Below are positions 1 through 11,850 of a stretch of 64,000 nucleotides of DNA, piece by piece. Origin of the DNA: Otatea glauca (lineage: Eukaryota; Streptophyta; Magnoliopsida; Poales; Poaceae). Where the stretch lies: assembly GCA_036346275.1 (NCBI GenBank), contig CM070711.1, positions 65,511,078 to 65,575,077 on the forward strand, in the 5' to 3' direction. How positions within the stretch are numbered: the first letter of the stretch is position 1; the number at the start of each line of letters is the position of its first letter. The notes below the pieces were generated by a model. It saw only the letters and a list, made by a program, of their open reading frames with translations, made no database searches and was not told the origin of the DNA. The position numbers and the translations under genes were made by a program.

Positions 1-2
1 CC

Positions 3-806
3 GATTACTTCTCAAAGTGGGTCGAGGCTATACCACTTAAAAAGGTGACCAGTGTTGAGGCGATTAGTTTTGTGAATGAACATATCGTCCATCGGTTTGG
101 AATACCGCAAACAATCACGACCGATCAAGGTACGGTATTCATGTCTAACGAGTTTCAGAGTTACGCAACGAGTCTAGGGATTAAATTGTTAAACTCTTCG
201 CCATATTACGCCAAAGCAATGGACAGCCGAGTCGCCTAATAAAACACTAATTAAGTCGATCAAAAGAAAATTGATGAAAAGCCAAGGAATTGGCATTCAA
301 CTCTATCGGAGTCACTTTGGGCCTATCGGCTATCTTATCACGGAGCGACGAAGATTTCACCTTACCAATTGGTGTATGGACAAGAAGCCGTTCTACCCGT
401 GGAGATTGACATTGAGTCGATACGAATAGCCAGACAAAATGGTTTGTCGGCTCAAGCTTACAATGATTTAATGATCGACAACTTGGATGAGTTAGAAGAG
501 TTACGTCTGTCTACGCTTGATCGGCTTAAGAAGAATAAGATCAGAGTTGCGAGGGCATACAATTAAAGGGTCATGCCTAAGTCTTTCGATCAAACCGATT
601 TGGTATGGAAAACAATATTGCCTTTTGGTTCTAAGGATAACCGATTTGGAAAATGGTCACCTACGTGGGAAGGGCCATACAAAATTAATCGGCTAGTCGG
701 CGGAAACTCGTACTTACTAGAAACACTAGAAGGATATGTATTGCCAAAAGCTATTAACGGGAAATACTTGAAGAAATACTACCCTAGTGTTTGGGTTGGA
801 GCTTAA
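3..806 (+). pseudogene. Ty3/gypsy integrase, C-terminal part, broken
   Basis: The frame opens at position 3 with DYFSKWVEA, which contains the first catalytic Asp of the DDE core. TTDQGT at about 118-135 holds the second Asp. The frame is lost near 215-235, just where the relative at 10065-10913 reads AQANGQAES, so the catalytic Glu region is frame-shifted. Coding resumes at 369-566 and 573-806 with the C-terminal module (FGKWSPTWEGPY), interrupted by a TAA at 564-566 where the relative has Lys. The stop at 804-806 follows PSVWVGA, the natural C-terminus shared with the relative. The enzyme would insert element cDNA into the genome, but this copy cannot encode it. Confidence 0.85.
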
Positions 807-999
807 CCGACTAAAGATCATGTACAGAGCCAAGATTAACACGATGCTGTTAATCGGCTGAAAGGATTGCACTCAGATATAAGCAAAATATAAATCGGTT
901 AAACAGCCGATTATAAACATAGCAAAATTACAAAGCATTCAAAGTATTTAAGCAAGTGTTTTGGAACGGCCAGTAAAGTTTTACATCCCAGAACTTGGG

Positions 1000-3904
1000 A
1001 GTCGTGCACCTAAAGCCGATAATGCTCCAGCCGCCTTGGCTATAGTTTCTGCACTCATCCAGATTCTGTCATCTTCTTTGCACTACCCGGATGGGTACAA
1101 GTTTGGCCGATCGCTTTGAAGGTCGCCACGGCCGATGCTATTTCTATCTTCTCGCTTCTTGGCGATGAAGTTTTTTCAAAGGAATCTTGGCCTTCAAAGA
1201 ATGAGCTTCATCGTCCTCGGCGCTTCTTCCTCAAGAAATTTTTAGTGGTCTCCATTTACAAGAGAAGATTTGTTAGCCTTCAGAGAATCCATGGTTGCAT
1301 CGAATTTTTCTTTTTGCCTTTGTCTCGCAACCATTTTGTCAAGGATCCTTTGATCGGCTTCGAGCCGCTTCTCTTTGTCGTTCTTTCTTGAGCCGCTCCA
1401 CCAAAGCCTTCCTCTCATCCAGATGGCATACTTCAAGCGGTAGCGACCATAGCGCCGGTGGTAGATCGACTTCAATCGCAGCCATAGCGTCCGAATCGGC
1501 CGATTATTGCTCAGATCTCGATTGCGGCCTTGACACTAAATCAAAAGCTCGTTGAGGCGATCTTGCATCCCGGAGCCGATGAGATCGCAATGACGCGCCT
1601 TTCGAGACCGCGATGATGTTTTGAATTGCGTAAATATAATCATCGGTACGCAAATATCTCTGGATCGTCCAAGTCAAATAAATTGAAACCGAGGATGTTG
1701 GACGGATCAGAAGTCTCTGGAACAGCAGCAGTTGTTGGCGCTGGTATCGGCTGAGGAGGCAATGGCTCTTTGGCCGATATATCTGGTAAGCCTGCCAGAA
1801 TGTTGGCCACTTGTGCCGATGCGGTAGGCTGAAGGAAGATAATATAATGAAAACCGATGGATTAAATCAAGACCAGTAAATTTTTTTGAGATAAAAATAC
1901 CGAGCAATGAGCCGATCCGTGCGGTGAACTTTCGCCACTTTGTTCCTGTGGCTTGGAGGATTTTTTCTTGGCAGGAACTTTAGTGGACTTTGGCTTCTTC
2001 TTCTCTGAAGATCCATCGGCTAGAAAATTAGCTAATGAAAGAATGAAAAGAATGGAAAGGAACAAGAGATGATCGGGCATAACTTACTTGGTTGCTGTTG
2101 TCTCTCTAAATCAGATAAAGATGGACTTTGAATGCCCAAAGAACCGGAGGTATAACCGGTAAGTGCAGTTGCCTGGTGCGGTCGTTTTCCTTTGCTTACT
2201 ACACGAACATCAATCGATTTCTTGCCATCAGCTTTAGTCTGCAAAGATAAGAGTATAAAGCCGATGAGATAAGTTCATATGGGCTATGATAAAGAAAAGT
2301 TAAATCGACTAAATACCTCGCTAGTAATATTTACAAAACTTGTATTATCATATCCGGAGCTTGATTCGTCACTTGAATCGTTATCTGAAGAAACCATCGG
2401 CTCAGATAGGTCTGGGAAAAGGGCAGCAATAATAGCCGATGGAGAACGATCAAGGAGAAGCGCTTCCGAAATTGAAGACCACCACACAGAATATCGGCTA
2501 GACCGACGATTGTTCAAAACAAAGTGCGGCAAGGATTTGATTTGCAAATCATCGGCTATTTTCAAGACCATATTGGCTGCAACTAAAGATCGTACTCGTC
2601 CTGGGTCATTTAAATCAAGGAGTGAAAGGTTGGGGATCATCTGACCGAAACCTAATTGTCTAGCAAAGATGGAGGGATGGTAAAACTCATAAGAAGGCTG
2701 GAAGGTACGGTTTCTTGTATTAAAGCCGACATGCAAGACACCAGGAGAAATAAAAATTTTAAATAAATCTAGAGTCGATTCAGGCATCTCAGAGCTGTCA
2801 GAGTCCAGATGAAGAAAAGATGGCCATTCAAAATCTGCTGCGCCGGTGTAACTGAAGAAATCTTGTTGGCTAAAATCATTACTATCCAAGTTTAGAAAGA
2901 AAGTTAAGTATTCTCTTAGGCCAACTGGAGAGATCTTCTTGCTGCCAGAACACATGATATATCTTTCACCATAAGATCGGCTAGCTCTGAATTCCGGGAC
3001 TGCATTTTCTCGTGTGTCTTCGCGAGGAAACGCCGAATCTTCTGAAGGATCCAGTTTGAAAGATCGGCTAAATAAGCAGTACAACCATACTTGGATGAAC
3101 CACAGAGGACCGCCTACATTGCCGACGCAAAATCTGGCAAATCCGGTAAATAGCCGATTCCTAATCACGTGCATCATTTGACAAACTGCTCCTAGGAACA
3201 TTTTCCCAATACTAGCCGACGACCATCTACCAGCTGCTCCGCTATTAGCTGATATACTTGTGTTGGTCCAAGAGACGCTCCACAGAACAAAAAACGGTCT
3301 AGCCAAAGGTTCAGGAATGCAACGTGCTCTTCGTCCGATACTAGGCCATTAACCTTGTTGTTATTTCCAATATATTTTGCCCAACCCTCGCCTTTAGATC
3401 GGATAAGCTTATATTTTGGTTTTCCACTAAAAGCCGATACTTGATCTCCATCTGGCCGAAGGCAACACAATTGAGCAACATCTAATAAAGTTGGGCCGAT
3501 GGGGCCGGTACGAAACCGTAAGGCGTTGAAAGTCTCCGACCAGAAATAACAGGCCGTGGCCACCAAGGGCTCATTGGCTTCTAGGTCGGCTAAAGAGAGA
3601 GGGATGCATTCAGCTATACCCATCCTTTCCCACTCCTCTCTTTTCTGGGAAGCCACGCGAATATACCAAGATCTCCATCCTTTGAGCGTCATCGCCATGC
3701 CTCAAGCTTTTTCCCACTCTCTATATTAAACGCAGTAGCCGATAGAGGAAGGCGAGGAATGTCCTGGCTAATAACCGTGCTGGCATCTAGGTCCCCTATC
3801 GGACCAAGGAAATACTGATATTTACTGTTAGGGATCGGAATGAGTACCTGACTCGCATCCATTTCAGTCAATCTTAGCAAGCCGATTGATGAAGAGGGAT
3901 GCAA
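1000..3904 (-). pseudogene. Antisense accessory ORF with plant mobile domain (PMD), broken
   Basis: On the minus strand, opposite to the element's pol, reading starts near 3904 and runs through 3689-3904, 3192-3698 and 2284-3306. The middle part has typical PMD features: KGWRSWYIRVASQKREEW, LSLADLEANEPLVATACYFW, and GPTLLDVAQL. Frame breaks lie near 3695-3700 and near 3205, so one protein is spread over three frames. Smaller open blocks at about 2032-2244, 1862-2000, 1690-1830 and 1242-1475 have low-complexity, Lys-rich or charged composition and are probably exons of its C-terminal tail. PMD proteins occur both as host genes and inside plant transposons. Its role in the element is unknown, and the exact right and left ends are not fixed. 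Confidence 0.7.
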
Positions 3905-4187
3905 GACGATTGATGGAGACTGAGCAATGGACTAAAACAAAAGCCGATTGTTTACAGTATGAGAGCTTGTACGCATGAAGAATGACCAAGGTGGGGGCCG
4001 CATTTTATAGCATGGTGAAAATTTGAAGCGGCGGGAAGTGAATCTCAAAAGACGCGAGGAGTTAAAACGCACTACCGGCATGTCAGAAAATTACGGCGTG
4101 AATAAAGTTGCATTATTGAGGAAGTTCAATGGTTAGCCGATTAGAAAAGCCGATAATGAAATTTTGACAAATGACAAGTCATTTCTC

Positions 4188-4199
4188 AAAATAGGGGCA
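4188..4199 (+). other. Polypurine tract of element 1
   Basis: The sequence AAAATAGGGGCA lies two bases before the LTR start TGTTTGCACC. Such tracts prime plus-strand DNA synthesis in LTR elements. Its position confirms that the following LTR is the 3' LTR of a plus-strand element. Confidence 0.75.
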
Positions 4200-4201
4200 T
4201 A

Positions 4202-4851
4202 TGTTTGCACCAAAATTTGGCAAACTTGGTCAAAATCGGCAATAAAGTCAAAGATACGGAATTAATGGACAGGATGGAAAGGTTTGGAGATATTTTGGTA
4301 ACTGCAAGATTTTAAAGAAAAACAACCATCCGAGATAAGGCCGATATGGAACGGACTTGAAGCGTATTGTAACAGGACACGATCAACCGAGGGTATAAAA
4401 GAAGGGCCAAAGCGAACTACAGGATGATCATCAACACAATACAATCAACCAGTCTTTACTTTTTCTACTTTTCCTGTCGACTAGGAGTAGCTTATGTAAT
4501 TTAGCCTTTGTAATCGATCTTGATCAATAAAGTTGCGCATCGCCGATTGTTGATCTTCGTCAATTACACCCCAGGTTTGATTTGTTCTGATTTTGTTGCG
4601 CATCGCCTTCTTCATAATCGATCGCCTTTATCCTCCGATTAGCCTTAATCGGCTAGTTAGACTTATCCTGTTACCTTGATCTTGATCGGCTTCAAGTCGA
4701 TTGATCTAAGCCGATTGATCGTCACGATCGGCTTTGTGTGAATTTTATATTTTTACCTTGTCGATTCTGTGTCAAATCGACCGCACGCTCAACCCGTGTT
4801 AAATGCGGTGTGTCATTGTCGAAACTCTACATCAAGTTTTTGACGCCAACA
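4202..4851 (+). repeat. 3' LTR of element 1 (650 bp)
   Basis: It starts TGTTTGCACC and ends GACGCCAACA, giving TGTT...AACA termini. It matches the minus-strand LTR at 16621-17277 over its whole length with many substitutions. A TATA box, TATAAAA, is at 4394-4400, and an AATAAA-type signal is at about 4525. It repeats the motif GCCGATT and variants, a compositional trait of this family, which also peppers the internal regions of both copies. Confidence 0.85.
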
Positions 4852-4856
4852 CAACC

Positions 4857-5134
4857 CTAACCTTATCATGCTCAGGAATTCCATATTTATCAAATGATTG
4901 TTCTACAGCTAATTCCCAAGTAAGATAACCTTCAGGATCATATTTACTACTAAAAATGGGTACGGTGAACTTACTTGTGGTACGTGTGCTATGTTGTGGT
5001 ACCTCCCGTGGTGATGAAGATGTGCTCGTACGTTCTTCATATCTCGGAGTGTGAACTATCTCTTCTCCGAGGATGCTGTTGGCCCAAGCACTACAACGTT
5101 GAGAACCTGCCAGTGAAGACAAGAAACAAATCAC
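4857..5134 (-). pseudogene. Ty3/gypsy gag fragment of a second element (element 3)
   Basis: The minus-strand frame encodes a retrotransposon gag N-terminal stretch (KFTVPIFSSKYDPEGYLTW, then WELAVEQSFDKYGI). It stops abruptly at 4857 where element 1 ends, because element 1 inserted in the gag; the duplicated bases would be GGTTG on this strand. The rest of this element lies beyond the left edge of the window. The LTR and primer-binding site upstream at 6769-7561 belong to the same element and strand. Confidence 0.65.
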
Positions 5135-6768
5135 AAGTATAATGTTCCTATTACTACATATGATGTGGTGAAAAGTCGCTCAACTCTCAAGTTTTAACCA
5201 AAACTCTTACAAGTTCTTATCGTGCAGCAGGAGTTGTCGGCCGTTGGCGGTGTCAAAAGTTCCCCGAAGCTTGGATAAAGTGATTGCCAAGGGATCAAAC
5301 AAACGTAGGAGAGTAGAATATGTGAAGCTAGGTAGGCTATACTTATTTCCTATACAATCTGATAATTCTAGTTATTGTAATGATAAGTAATGATCCAAAC
5401 TAGAATTCACAAGTCCTAGTTGCCGATCTCAAAGATATAAGCGAATTTCAAGGCAACTCAAGCGCAAAGATGATGTAACTTAATGCAACCAATGGAATTA
5501 GCTAAATAAGAAAAATTTTAGCACCAAAGCTCGTGTTGCATAAGTTACGGAGAGACACTAGCTAATTGTTTCAGAAAAGGTAAAAGGGCACAAAATTGCT
5601 CACTAATTAATACAATTGCACAATCTGAAAAATAATGATCACAAATTAGGGTTTCGCTCAATGTAGTGTTGTCGACCACTATTGTGTTTTTTTTTTTTTT
5701 GGCAGTTTGGCTCTTTCTTTCTCTTTTCTTTCTTTTGGTGACTTTCGGCCAACACTAGTATGGGCAAAGTTTTAGAATCCCCAACTCGATGTCACAAGAC
5801 AGTGTGATATGATAATTCAAGATTATGCAATGTATCAAGTAGAGCAGCCCTAAGCAATATCAAATAGCTAGTCTCAATTGGGATCAAAGTATTCGCAAAG
5901 GATGAATTGGTTCTCAAAGGTATGTGTACTGATATTTTTGGATTTTATGGATTGTGGATGCTACTGCACTCAACCAACTCAAAGGAACAAGCTAGAATAC
6001 AAATTGAAGCAAGAAACCCAAATTCGGCCAGAACAGTGCAGTAAATTTGTTGCCACAATTAAAGAATGAAATTGATCGAATTTAACTTGCTCACAATGTA
6101 ACAAATTTAAGGCAATGTTCTATGCTTTAAAACAAGTGTACAAACAACAAATTTGGAGCTCGTACATAGAAATTATAGCCAAAACACCGAGGTGCATAGA
6201 TTTGACCTAAATTCAGCCGATCTGACCAAGTCCGAATCCGAATCAAATTCGGTTTGAAGGATTTCGAATCATAAAGGACACCCAAAAACGTTTTTGTAGA
6301 GAATGATAAAAACTTCAAGGATTCAGGAAAGTATAAAAACTTCTCAATCGGAGTTTGGACGTGAGAATTATGATCGAAATACCGAACTGATCTGGATTGA
6401 AAGTACAACTTGCTTCACCAACTTTGATGTCCAGATTAAACAAATTTGGGTCCAGAATTAGAATCCATGCCCAACTAGATTTTTGTAGAGATCATTCCCA
6501 GGTTTTAGGAAAGTGCAAAAACACTAGAATCCGAGCTCGTATGCGAAAGTTATGAACAAAACAAAGTACTAGACAAATTGAAAGAAAAGCTACGCGAAGG
6601 AAAAATGATCAGCAACTAAGACAAGGACTCTAATGGATCAAAACCTAACAAAACTCACTAAAATACCAGATTGAATCTAAAGGTTGAATTTTTGTGGAGT
6701 AATTTTCAATTTAGGACAGAAAACAAAAACTAATCTAAGGTACTAAATCTCTCATCGAGAAACATGGC
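5135..6768 (-). other. 5' leader of element 3
   Basis: This stretch lies between the primer-binding site (6769-6780) and the gag fragment. It has no convincing coding frame. A T-run of about 16 bases sits at 5685-5700. The region 6150-6560 has two loosely similar blocks, each with a 'gagctcgtac/atgcgaaagttatg'-like phrase, suggesting internal duplication. Confidence 0.5.
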
Positions 6769-6780
6769 GCTCTGATACCA
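6769..6780 (-). other. Primer-binding site of element 3 (initiator tRNA-Met type)
   Basis: On the minus strand this reads TGGTATCAGAGC, the classic plant retrotransposon primer site complementary to the 3' end of initiator tRNA-Met. It lies two bases after the LTR end CATCA, so it sets strand and LTR boundary. Confidence 0.85.
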
Positions 6781-6782
6781 CC

Positions 6783-7561
6783 TGATGTAAGGTTGTGTCC
6801 CGATCTTTCGATGAGAGCGATAACTATTAATTTGGTGGAACCGACTTTGACGATCTGACTACAATGTACGACGGCGATGTGCCTTAGCAATCACTAAACC
6901 AACTCCGGAGGGTTATTGATCTTACCGTGGGCACGATCAACCTGAACATGAGGTTCAATTCCTGCAAGCAACCGAAGAACAAGCAAGAATAATAGTAAAA
7001 GCAATCTGAAATTGCGAATATGAATAAAGGCAAAACAGGGTGGGGTTCTATTGAAGGTCTTGATAAGGTGGCTGTCCAGCACAACTCAAAGACTCAAAGT
7101 TTGCACTTGGCTAAACTAATCAACAAAAACCCAAGTGTCTAAAGCGGCGGCTACTGAGTTTATAAGAGGGGGGACGTGAGAGAGATATCCTAGGGTTGTG
7201 CGCAGCCAGGGGGCGCACACAACTTGGGCTGGGCCCCCACATGCTTACAAGGTTCAAAACAGTCCAAAACAGTATTATAGTGTATTATTTTGATGATTCC
7301 AACTGATCCACGATGAATTTGGAGCTAGGGCTAGACTCATTAGAAAGGTCTAATTGTAAGCCTTCAATCAAGTAGAAGAACTCTCCAATCGGACACCGTA
7401 TGCAAAAGTTATGCATGTTTTACTTCATGCTGGTATCTGAAGGCAGAATTGGATTCCAGAACGTGATGGATTTGATATCTCTCTCTTCTTGGCCCGTAGA
7501 TGACGTGTTGGAGTTGGCACAACCAAATGTGGTCATATCCATAGTAGTGATGTCCTCATCA
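6783..7561 (-). repeat. 5' LTR of element 3 (779 bp)
   Basis: The minus-strand ends are TGATG...CATCA, a perfect 5-bp terminal inverted repeat, and the PBS follows at the correct spacing. A TATA box (TATAAA, minus) lies at 7159-7164. The flank at 7562-7566 is ctcta; its partner is outside the window. The right flank is copia-type internal DNA, so this element inserted into an older copia element. Confidence 0.7.
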
Positions 7562-8836
7562 CTCTACTATGCAAATGAGATGTCATTCATGCTATGCACC
7601 TTGCTACTCTTCTAAATATCATGCTACCTTAGCCATGTCTAAGTTCATTTTTGCTTCATCATGCTAAGCTTGCTAAAAATAAAAATTGAGCTTTAATGAA
7701 AACTTGATGAAACTTGTAGCTTTTACTTGCTATGTTTTCTCACTTCGTTCATATGCCATGATTTTTGAAATCTTGGATTTCTACTAGAGTCCCTATAGCA
7801 ACTTGGGTGAAGCTAGATTGATCCATACTAGAGTCCTTCACATGCTCATTAATCCAAGTGCCAAAATGGAAAAAAAATTGACTTTTTTTGTGCAAATTGA
7901 TCTCAACACTTTACATTCGCGAGACTGATTCCCATTGCACTTGGGGTGAACTTGGAATGTATCGTGTATGACCAAATCCATTATTTTAAGAGTTCTTCTT
8001 AAGATGGTCGGCAATGACTTGAGTCAATCACACTTAAAAATTCAAATAAAAAAAAAGAGAAAAGTGGGTAAATAATGCAAATAATGTCAAACATTTGCAC
8101 CCACTATGTGTGTTAAGGTTTTAAAACAAAAATTTTGTATTAAGATGATTGAGCATGAAGGATCTTTTATGTACTTATAGCTTCCCCAAAGTGTTGACTA
8201 GATTGAACTCTAGGTCATCCATTTAATCCTTTGTATGGCTATACTTCTAGTTTAGAGATTATGCTAAGTGTTGCACTTTTGAAAATTATGCAAAAATGAC
8301 AGTCTTATTTATGCTTGCTAGCAAGGATATTACAATTTGCACTTGTACATATCTTAGATTAGTATAATCGGAACTTGAGTAGCTTGGTGTCATACTTTGT
8401 ATTTTTGGTAACTTGGATAATTTTCAAAGCTATTTTAGGATGCATTTCATTCATACATGTGAAAAGAGGGAGAAAATGCTCTCTTGATGCCTATATAGCC
8501 AAAAGGGGAGAAAATGTGAAATAGACATCGTCAAAGGGGGAGAAATATGAATGCATCTTGGTTCTTATGATCATGGTGAAAAAAATTGCTAATACTTATG
8601 ATCATAAGTATATTTGAGCTTTTGTAAGTTTTTTTTGGATTTCTAGAGCTTTTGTGGAAAACTTGTTCCTTCCATTGGCCTGCTCTAAAATTCTTCTTGC
8701 CAACTTGGTCATGATCTTATTTCCTTTTGCTCCGGACCAAGTGAGGCTTTGCAATCAAATTACTTTCTTCTTTTGCTTTAAAACTCAAATTTGTGCCTTT
8801 TATGGTGTTTGTCAATATACTCATCAAAGGGGAGAT
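7562..8836 (+). mobile_element. 3' internal region of a Ty1/copia element (between pol and LTR)
   Basis: This noncoding stretch resembles the region downstream of pol in SIRE-type copia elements. It contains repeated purine tracts (AAAAGGGGAGAAAATG near 8500, AAAGGGGGAGAAATATG near 8535) and ends in CATCAAAGGGGAGAT just before an LTR start. No coding frame is convincing; the pol part was presumably left of the insertion of element 3. Confidence 0.6.
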
Positions 8837-9585
8837 TGAAAGACTATGTGGAGGTATATCCAGATTTGTGACAAATTATTGACAGCGTTTGAGTATGTGG
8901 TGCTTAAGTTTGAGTTTGTTTTGAATTCTTTTTTGAAATTGAAGAAATTTGAGGTGTTGTCTGTTCAAGGGCGACACTACTGGTCATGTAGGAGCGGGAG
9001 TGCCTCCTAGGCGGCACTACTGGCCTAGGATGGATGGTAGTGTCGCCCTGCGGAGCTACCGGTCTTGAGAGTGGTAGTCTTTTTACAGAGAGATATTTTC
9101 TCTAGGGTTAGACACAGGCGGCACTACCAGCCATCTAGGAGCGATAGTACCAAAGGTGCGGTACTACTGGCCTCTAGTGGCGGTAGTTATTTTTTAGAGA
9201 GGTGTCTCTCGGGTCTGATTAGTGTGAGCGATACAACCGACCAATCAGAAGAGGTAGTACCGGGGGTGTGGTACTACTCGGCCCTGGGTTGCGGTGGTGC
9301 CGACTTTACCGTGACTTGTGCTTAATGATTTGCATTATGTGGTGATAAATGCATATATTGTGAACAGTGATATGTGATGTGTTTCTTGTCTGTGTGGTTG
9401 TAGGACTCCGGGGCTAGGTTATGGTGAGGCGAAGGTGAGACCGTGGCTAGGCTAGGAGAGCTGAGGTTCAAAATGGTCAAGGGACGTCGGAAGATGATTG
9501 AGGCCAAAAAGTGGTTGCAAGTCAGGAAGACAAAGAACCGCAGTGTGATGCACTGGTGATGGATATGATGGGCAACTGCATGGAC
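8837..9585 (+). repeat. Copia 3' LTR, right part lost
   Basis: It begins TGAAAGACTATG directly after the polypurine tract. Positions 8960-9310 carry several variants of a phrase built on 'gcggcactactggcc', giving a loose internal repeat. The right end is unclear: gypsy element 2 begins at about 9586, where sequence like the element 1 region after 806 starts. No LTR terminus or target duplication is seen at this junction, so it looks like a deletion junction. Confidence 0.55.
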
Positions 9586-9729
9586 CGATTTTAACTTTGT
9601 ATGGAGAGGAGAGCTGCTGTTTAACCGATTTTAATTTACTTTCCTATAATTTCAGTCTGAGTCTACAATCTCTTTAGCCGATTAACAGCACCGTGTTAAC
9701 TTGGCTTTTTGAACGTGATCCTTAGTTGG

Positions 9730-10913
9730 CTAGGCTCCAACCCAAACGCTAGGATAAAACTTCTTTAAATATTTCCCGTTAATAGCTTTAGGCAAAACAT
9801 ATCCTTCCAATATTTCTATTACGTATGAATTTCCGCCGACTAGCCGATTAACTTTGTATGGTCCTTCCCACGTAGGTGACCATTTTCCGAATCGGTTATC
9901 TTTCGAACTAACAGGCAATATCGTTTTCCATACCAAATCGGCTTGATCGAAAGACTTAGGCATGACCTTTTTATTATACGCCCTTGCAACCCTGATTTTA
10001 TTCTTCTTAAGCCGATCAAGTGTGGACAAACGTAATTCTGCCAGCTCATCCAAGTTGTCGATTATCAAATTGTTATAATCCTGAGCCGACAAACCGTTTT
10101 GTCTAGCCACTCGTATAGATTCAATATTGATTTCAACGGGTAATACGGCTTCTTGACCATACACCACCGGTAAGGTGAAAGCTTTGTTGCTCCGTGGTAG
10201 GCTAGCCGATACGCCCAAAGCGACTCCGATAGAGTTGAGTGCCAATTCCTTGGTTTTTCATCAATCTTTCTTTTGATCAATTTGATTAACATTTTGTTGG
10301 ACGACTCGGCTTGTCCATTAGCCTGAGCGTAGTACGGGGATGAATTCAACAGTTTAATCCCTAGACTTGTCGCATAACTCTGAAACTCGTTAGACATGAA
10401 CATCGTACCTTGATCGGTCGTAATTGTTTGCGGTATCCCAAACCGATGAACAATATGCTCATTAACAAAGCCGATGGCTTCAACACTGGTTACTTTTTTA
10501 AGTGGTATAGCTTCAACCCATTTAGAGAAATAATCTGTTGCGGCCAAAATAAACTTGTGACCTTTACTTGAAGCAGGAAATACTTGGCCGATTACATCTA
10601 TTTCCCAACCCCTGAACGGCCATGGCTTGATAATTGGGTGCAAGGCTGATGCTGGTGCTAGTTGTATGTTGCCAAACTTCTGACAGGTCTGACATCCTTT
10701 ATAATACTTGAAACAATCTTCTAGCATTATCGGCCAAAAATAATCTGTCCGTCTGAGCATCCATTTCATCTTATGAGCCGATTGATGAGAACCGCAAATG
10801 CCTTCATGCACTTCACCCATTGCCACTCGTGCTTCTTCGGCCCTAAGACATCTTAATAGCAATCCTTCCATCGTCCGATAATACAACGTATCGTCCATAA
10901 CAATGTACTTCAA
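9730..10913 (-). pseudogene. Integrase of element 2, one frameshift
   Basis: The first frame (10065-10913) has the HHCC zinc module (HQSAHKMKWML ... CQTCQKFG) and the DDE core: ATDYFSKW, TTDQGT and GQAESSNK. A frameshift near 10150-10200, at the LSPY/VVYGQEAVLP junction, moves coding to the frame 9730-10245, which carries the C-terminal FGKWSPTWEGPYKV module and ends PSVWVGA. All three catalytic acidic residues are present, unlike in element 1. Confidence 0.85.
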
Positions 10914-10969
10914 AGCTTGTTGCCTAATCTTGCATTCTGTCGGCTCAGATGGATCGATCAGGTAATTCT

Positions 10970-11701
10970 TTATTTACTTCTCCAATCCGCGACATCCGCG
11001 ACATCCACGCACATGACGGCTTTATCCATTAGCCCAGTCACCTGATATCGGCCAAAGTCCTTGTACCCTGATGCCTGTTGGGCCAGGGTATTGGCTCTAT
11101 CGTTCAATTCTCGAGGAATATGACCGATAGAAAATGATGTGAATGAGCCGATAATCTCGAAGCATTGTTCTAAATACCTCAGCAGTGTTTCATCCCGGCA
11201 TTGGTATTCTCCTTTTACTTGCTGTACTATTAACATAGAATCCCCGTATGCCTCAACCGCACTTACTCCGATGTTTTCTAATAATCGCAAACCCTTGAGC
11301 AACGCTTCATACTCTGCCTGATTATTTGAGCATCGGCTATTTAGCCGAAATGCGAATTCGAAATTATGCCCTTTAGGTGATATGAGCACTACACCGATTC
11401 CATCGCCCTCTCTGCATACAGACCCATCAAAAAACAATTGCCAAGGAGCTACGGATAGTAAGTCGGCAGTAGTGTCATGCCCTGTTATAAAATCGGCTAG
11501 AACTTGCCCTTTGACTGCTTTGGCCGATTCATAAGACAAGTCGAACTCAACCAAGGCATAAGCCCATTTGCCAAGTCGACCCCGTAGGATTGGAGCTGAT
11601 AACATATATTTTATAACATCGGTTTTATAGATCACCTTACAAGCTGATGCTAATATATAATGCCTTAACTTCATGCATGAGAAATATAAAGATAAACACA
11701 A
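10970..11701 (-). pseudogene. RNase H domain of element 2
   Basis: The frame shows the RNase H hallmarks LFFDGSVCREG (first Asp), NNQAEYEALL (Glu), YGDSMLIVQQV (second Asp) and ELNDRANTLAQQA (final Asp). This domain removes RNA from RNA-DNA hybrids during reverse transcription. It is separated from the upstream RT segment by stops between 11701 and 11851. Confidence 0.85.
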
Positions 11702-11850
11702 TTTCTCAACGAAAGGGTACCTGACTTCCGCATCAAGTAGTCATCGGCTTAAATAAAAGATAACTCTTTTCTTACCATCAGCCTCTTGTGCTAGACAGCT
11801 CCAATAGTTTCCTCTTCAGCCGATACATATAGTCTGAAAGGAACCCCTTT

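Larger units (their letters stand above)
1..4851 (+). mobile_element. Ty3/gypsy retrotransposon, 3' half (element 1), cut by the left window edge
   Basis: Reading rightwards, this piece holds the end of integrase (3-806), a long stretch carrying a minus-strand accessory ORF (about 1000-3904), a polypurine tract (4188-4199) and a 3' LTR (4202-4851). The five bases after the LTR, caacc at 4852-4856, are the probable target duplication, because a gag reading frame of another element resumes exactly there. The integrase is closely related to that of the element at 9730-10913, so both belong to one family. Antisense ORFs between integrase and the 3' LTR are known in Tat-type plant Ty3/gypsy elements; assignment to Tat is inference from that layout. 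Confidence 0.85.

Noticed and set aside
6940..6975. A 'ggttcaattcc' phrase resembling a tRNA T-arm
   Set aside because: No matching acceptor or D-arm lies at the right distance, and it lies inside an LTR.
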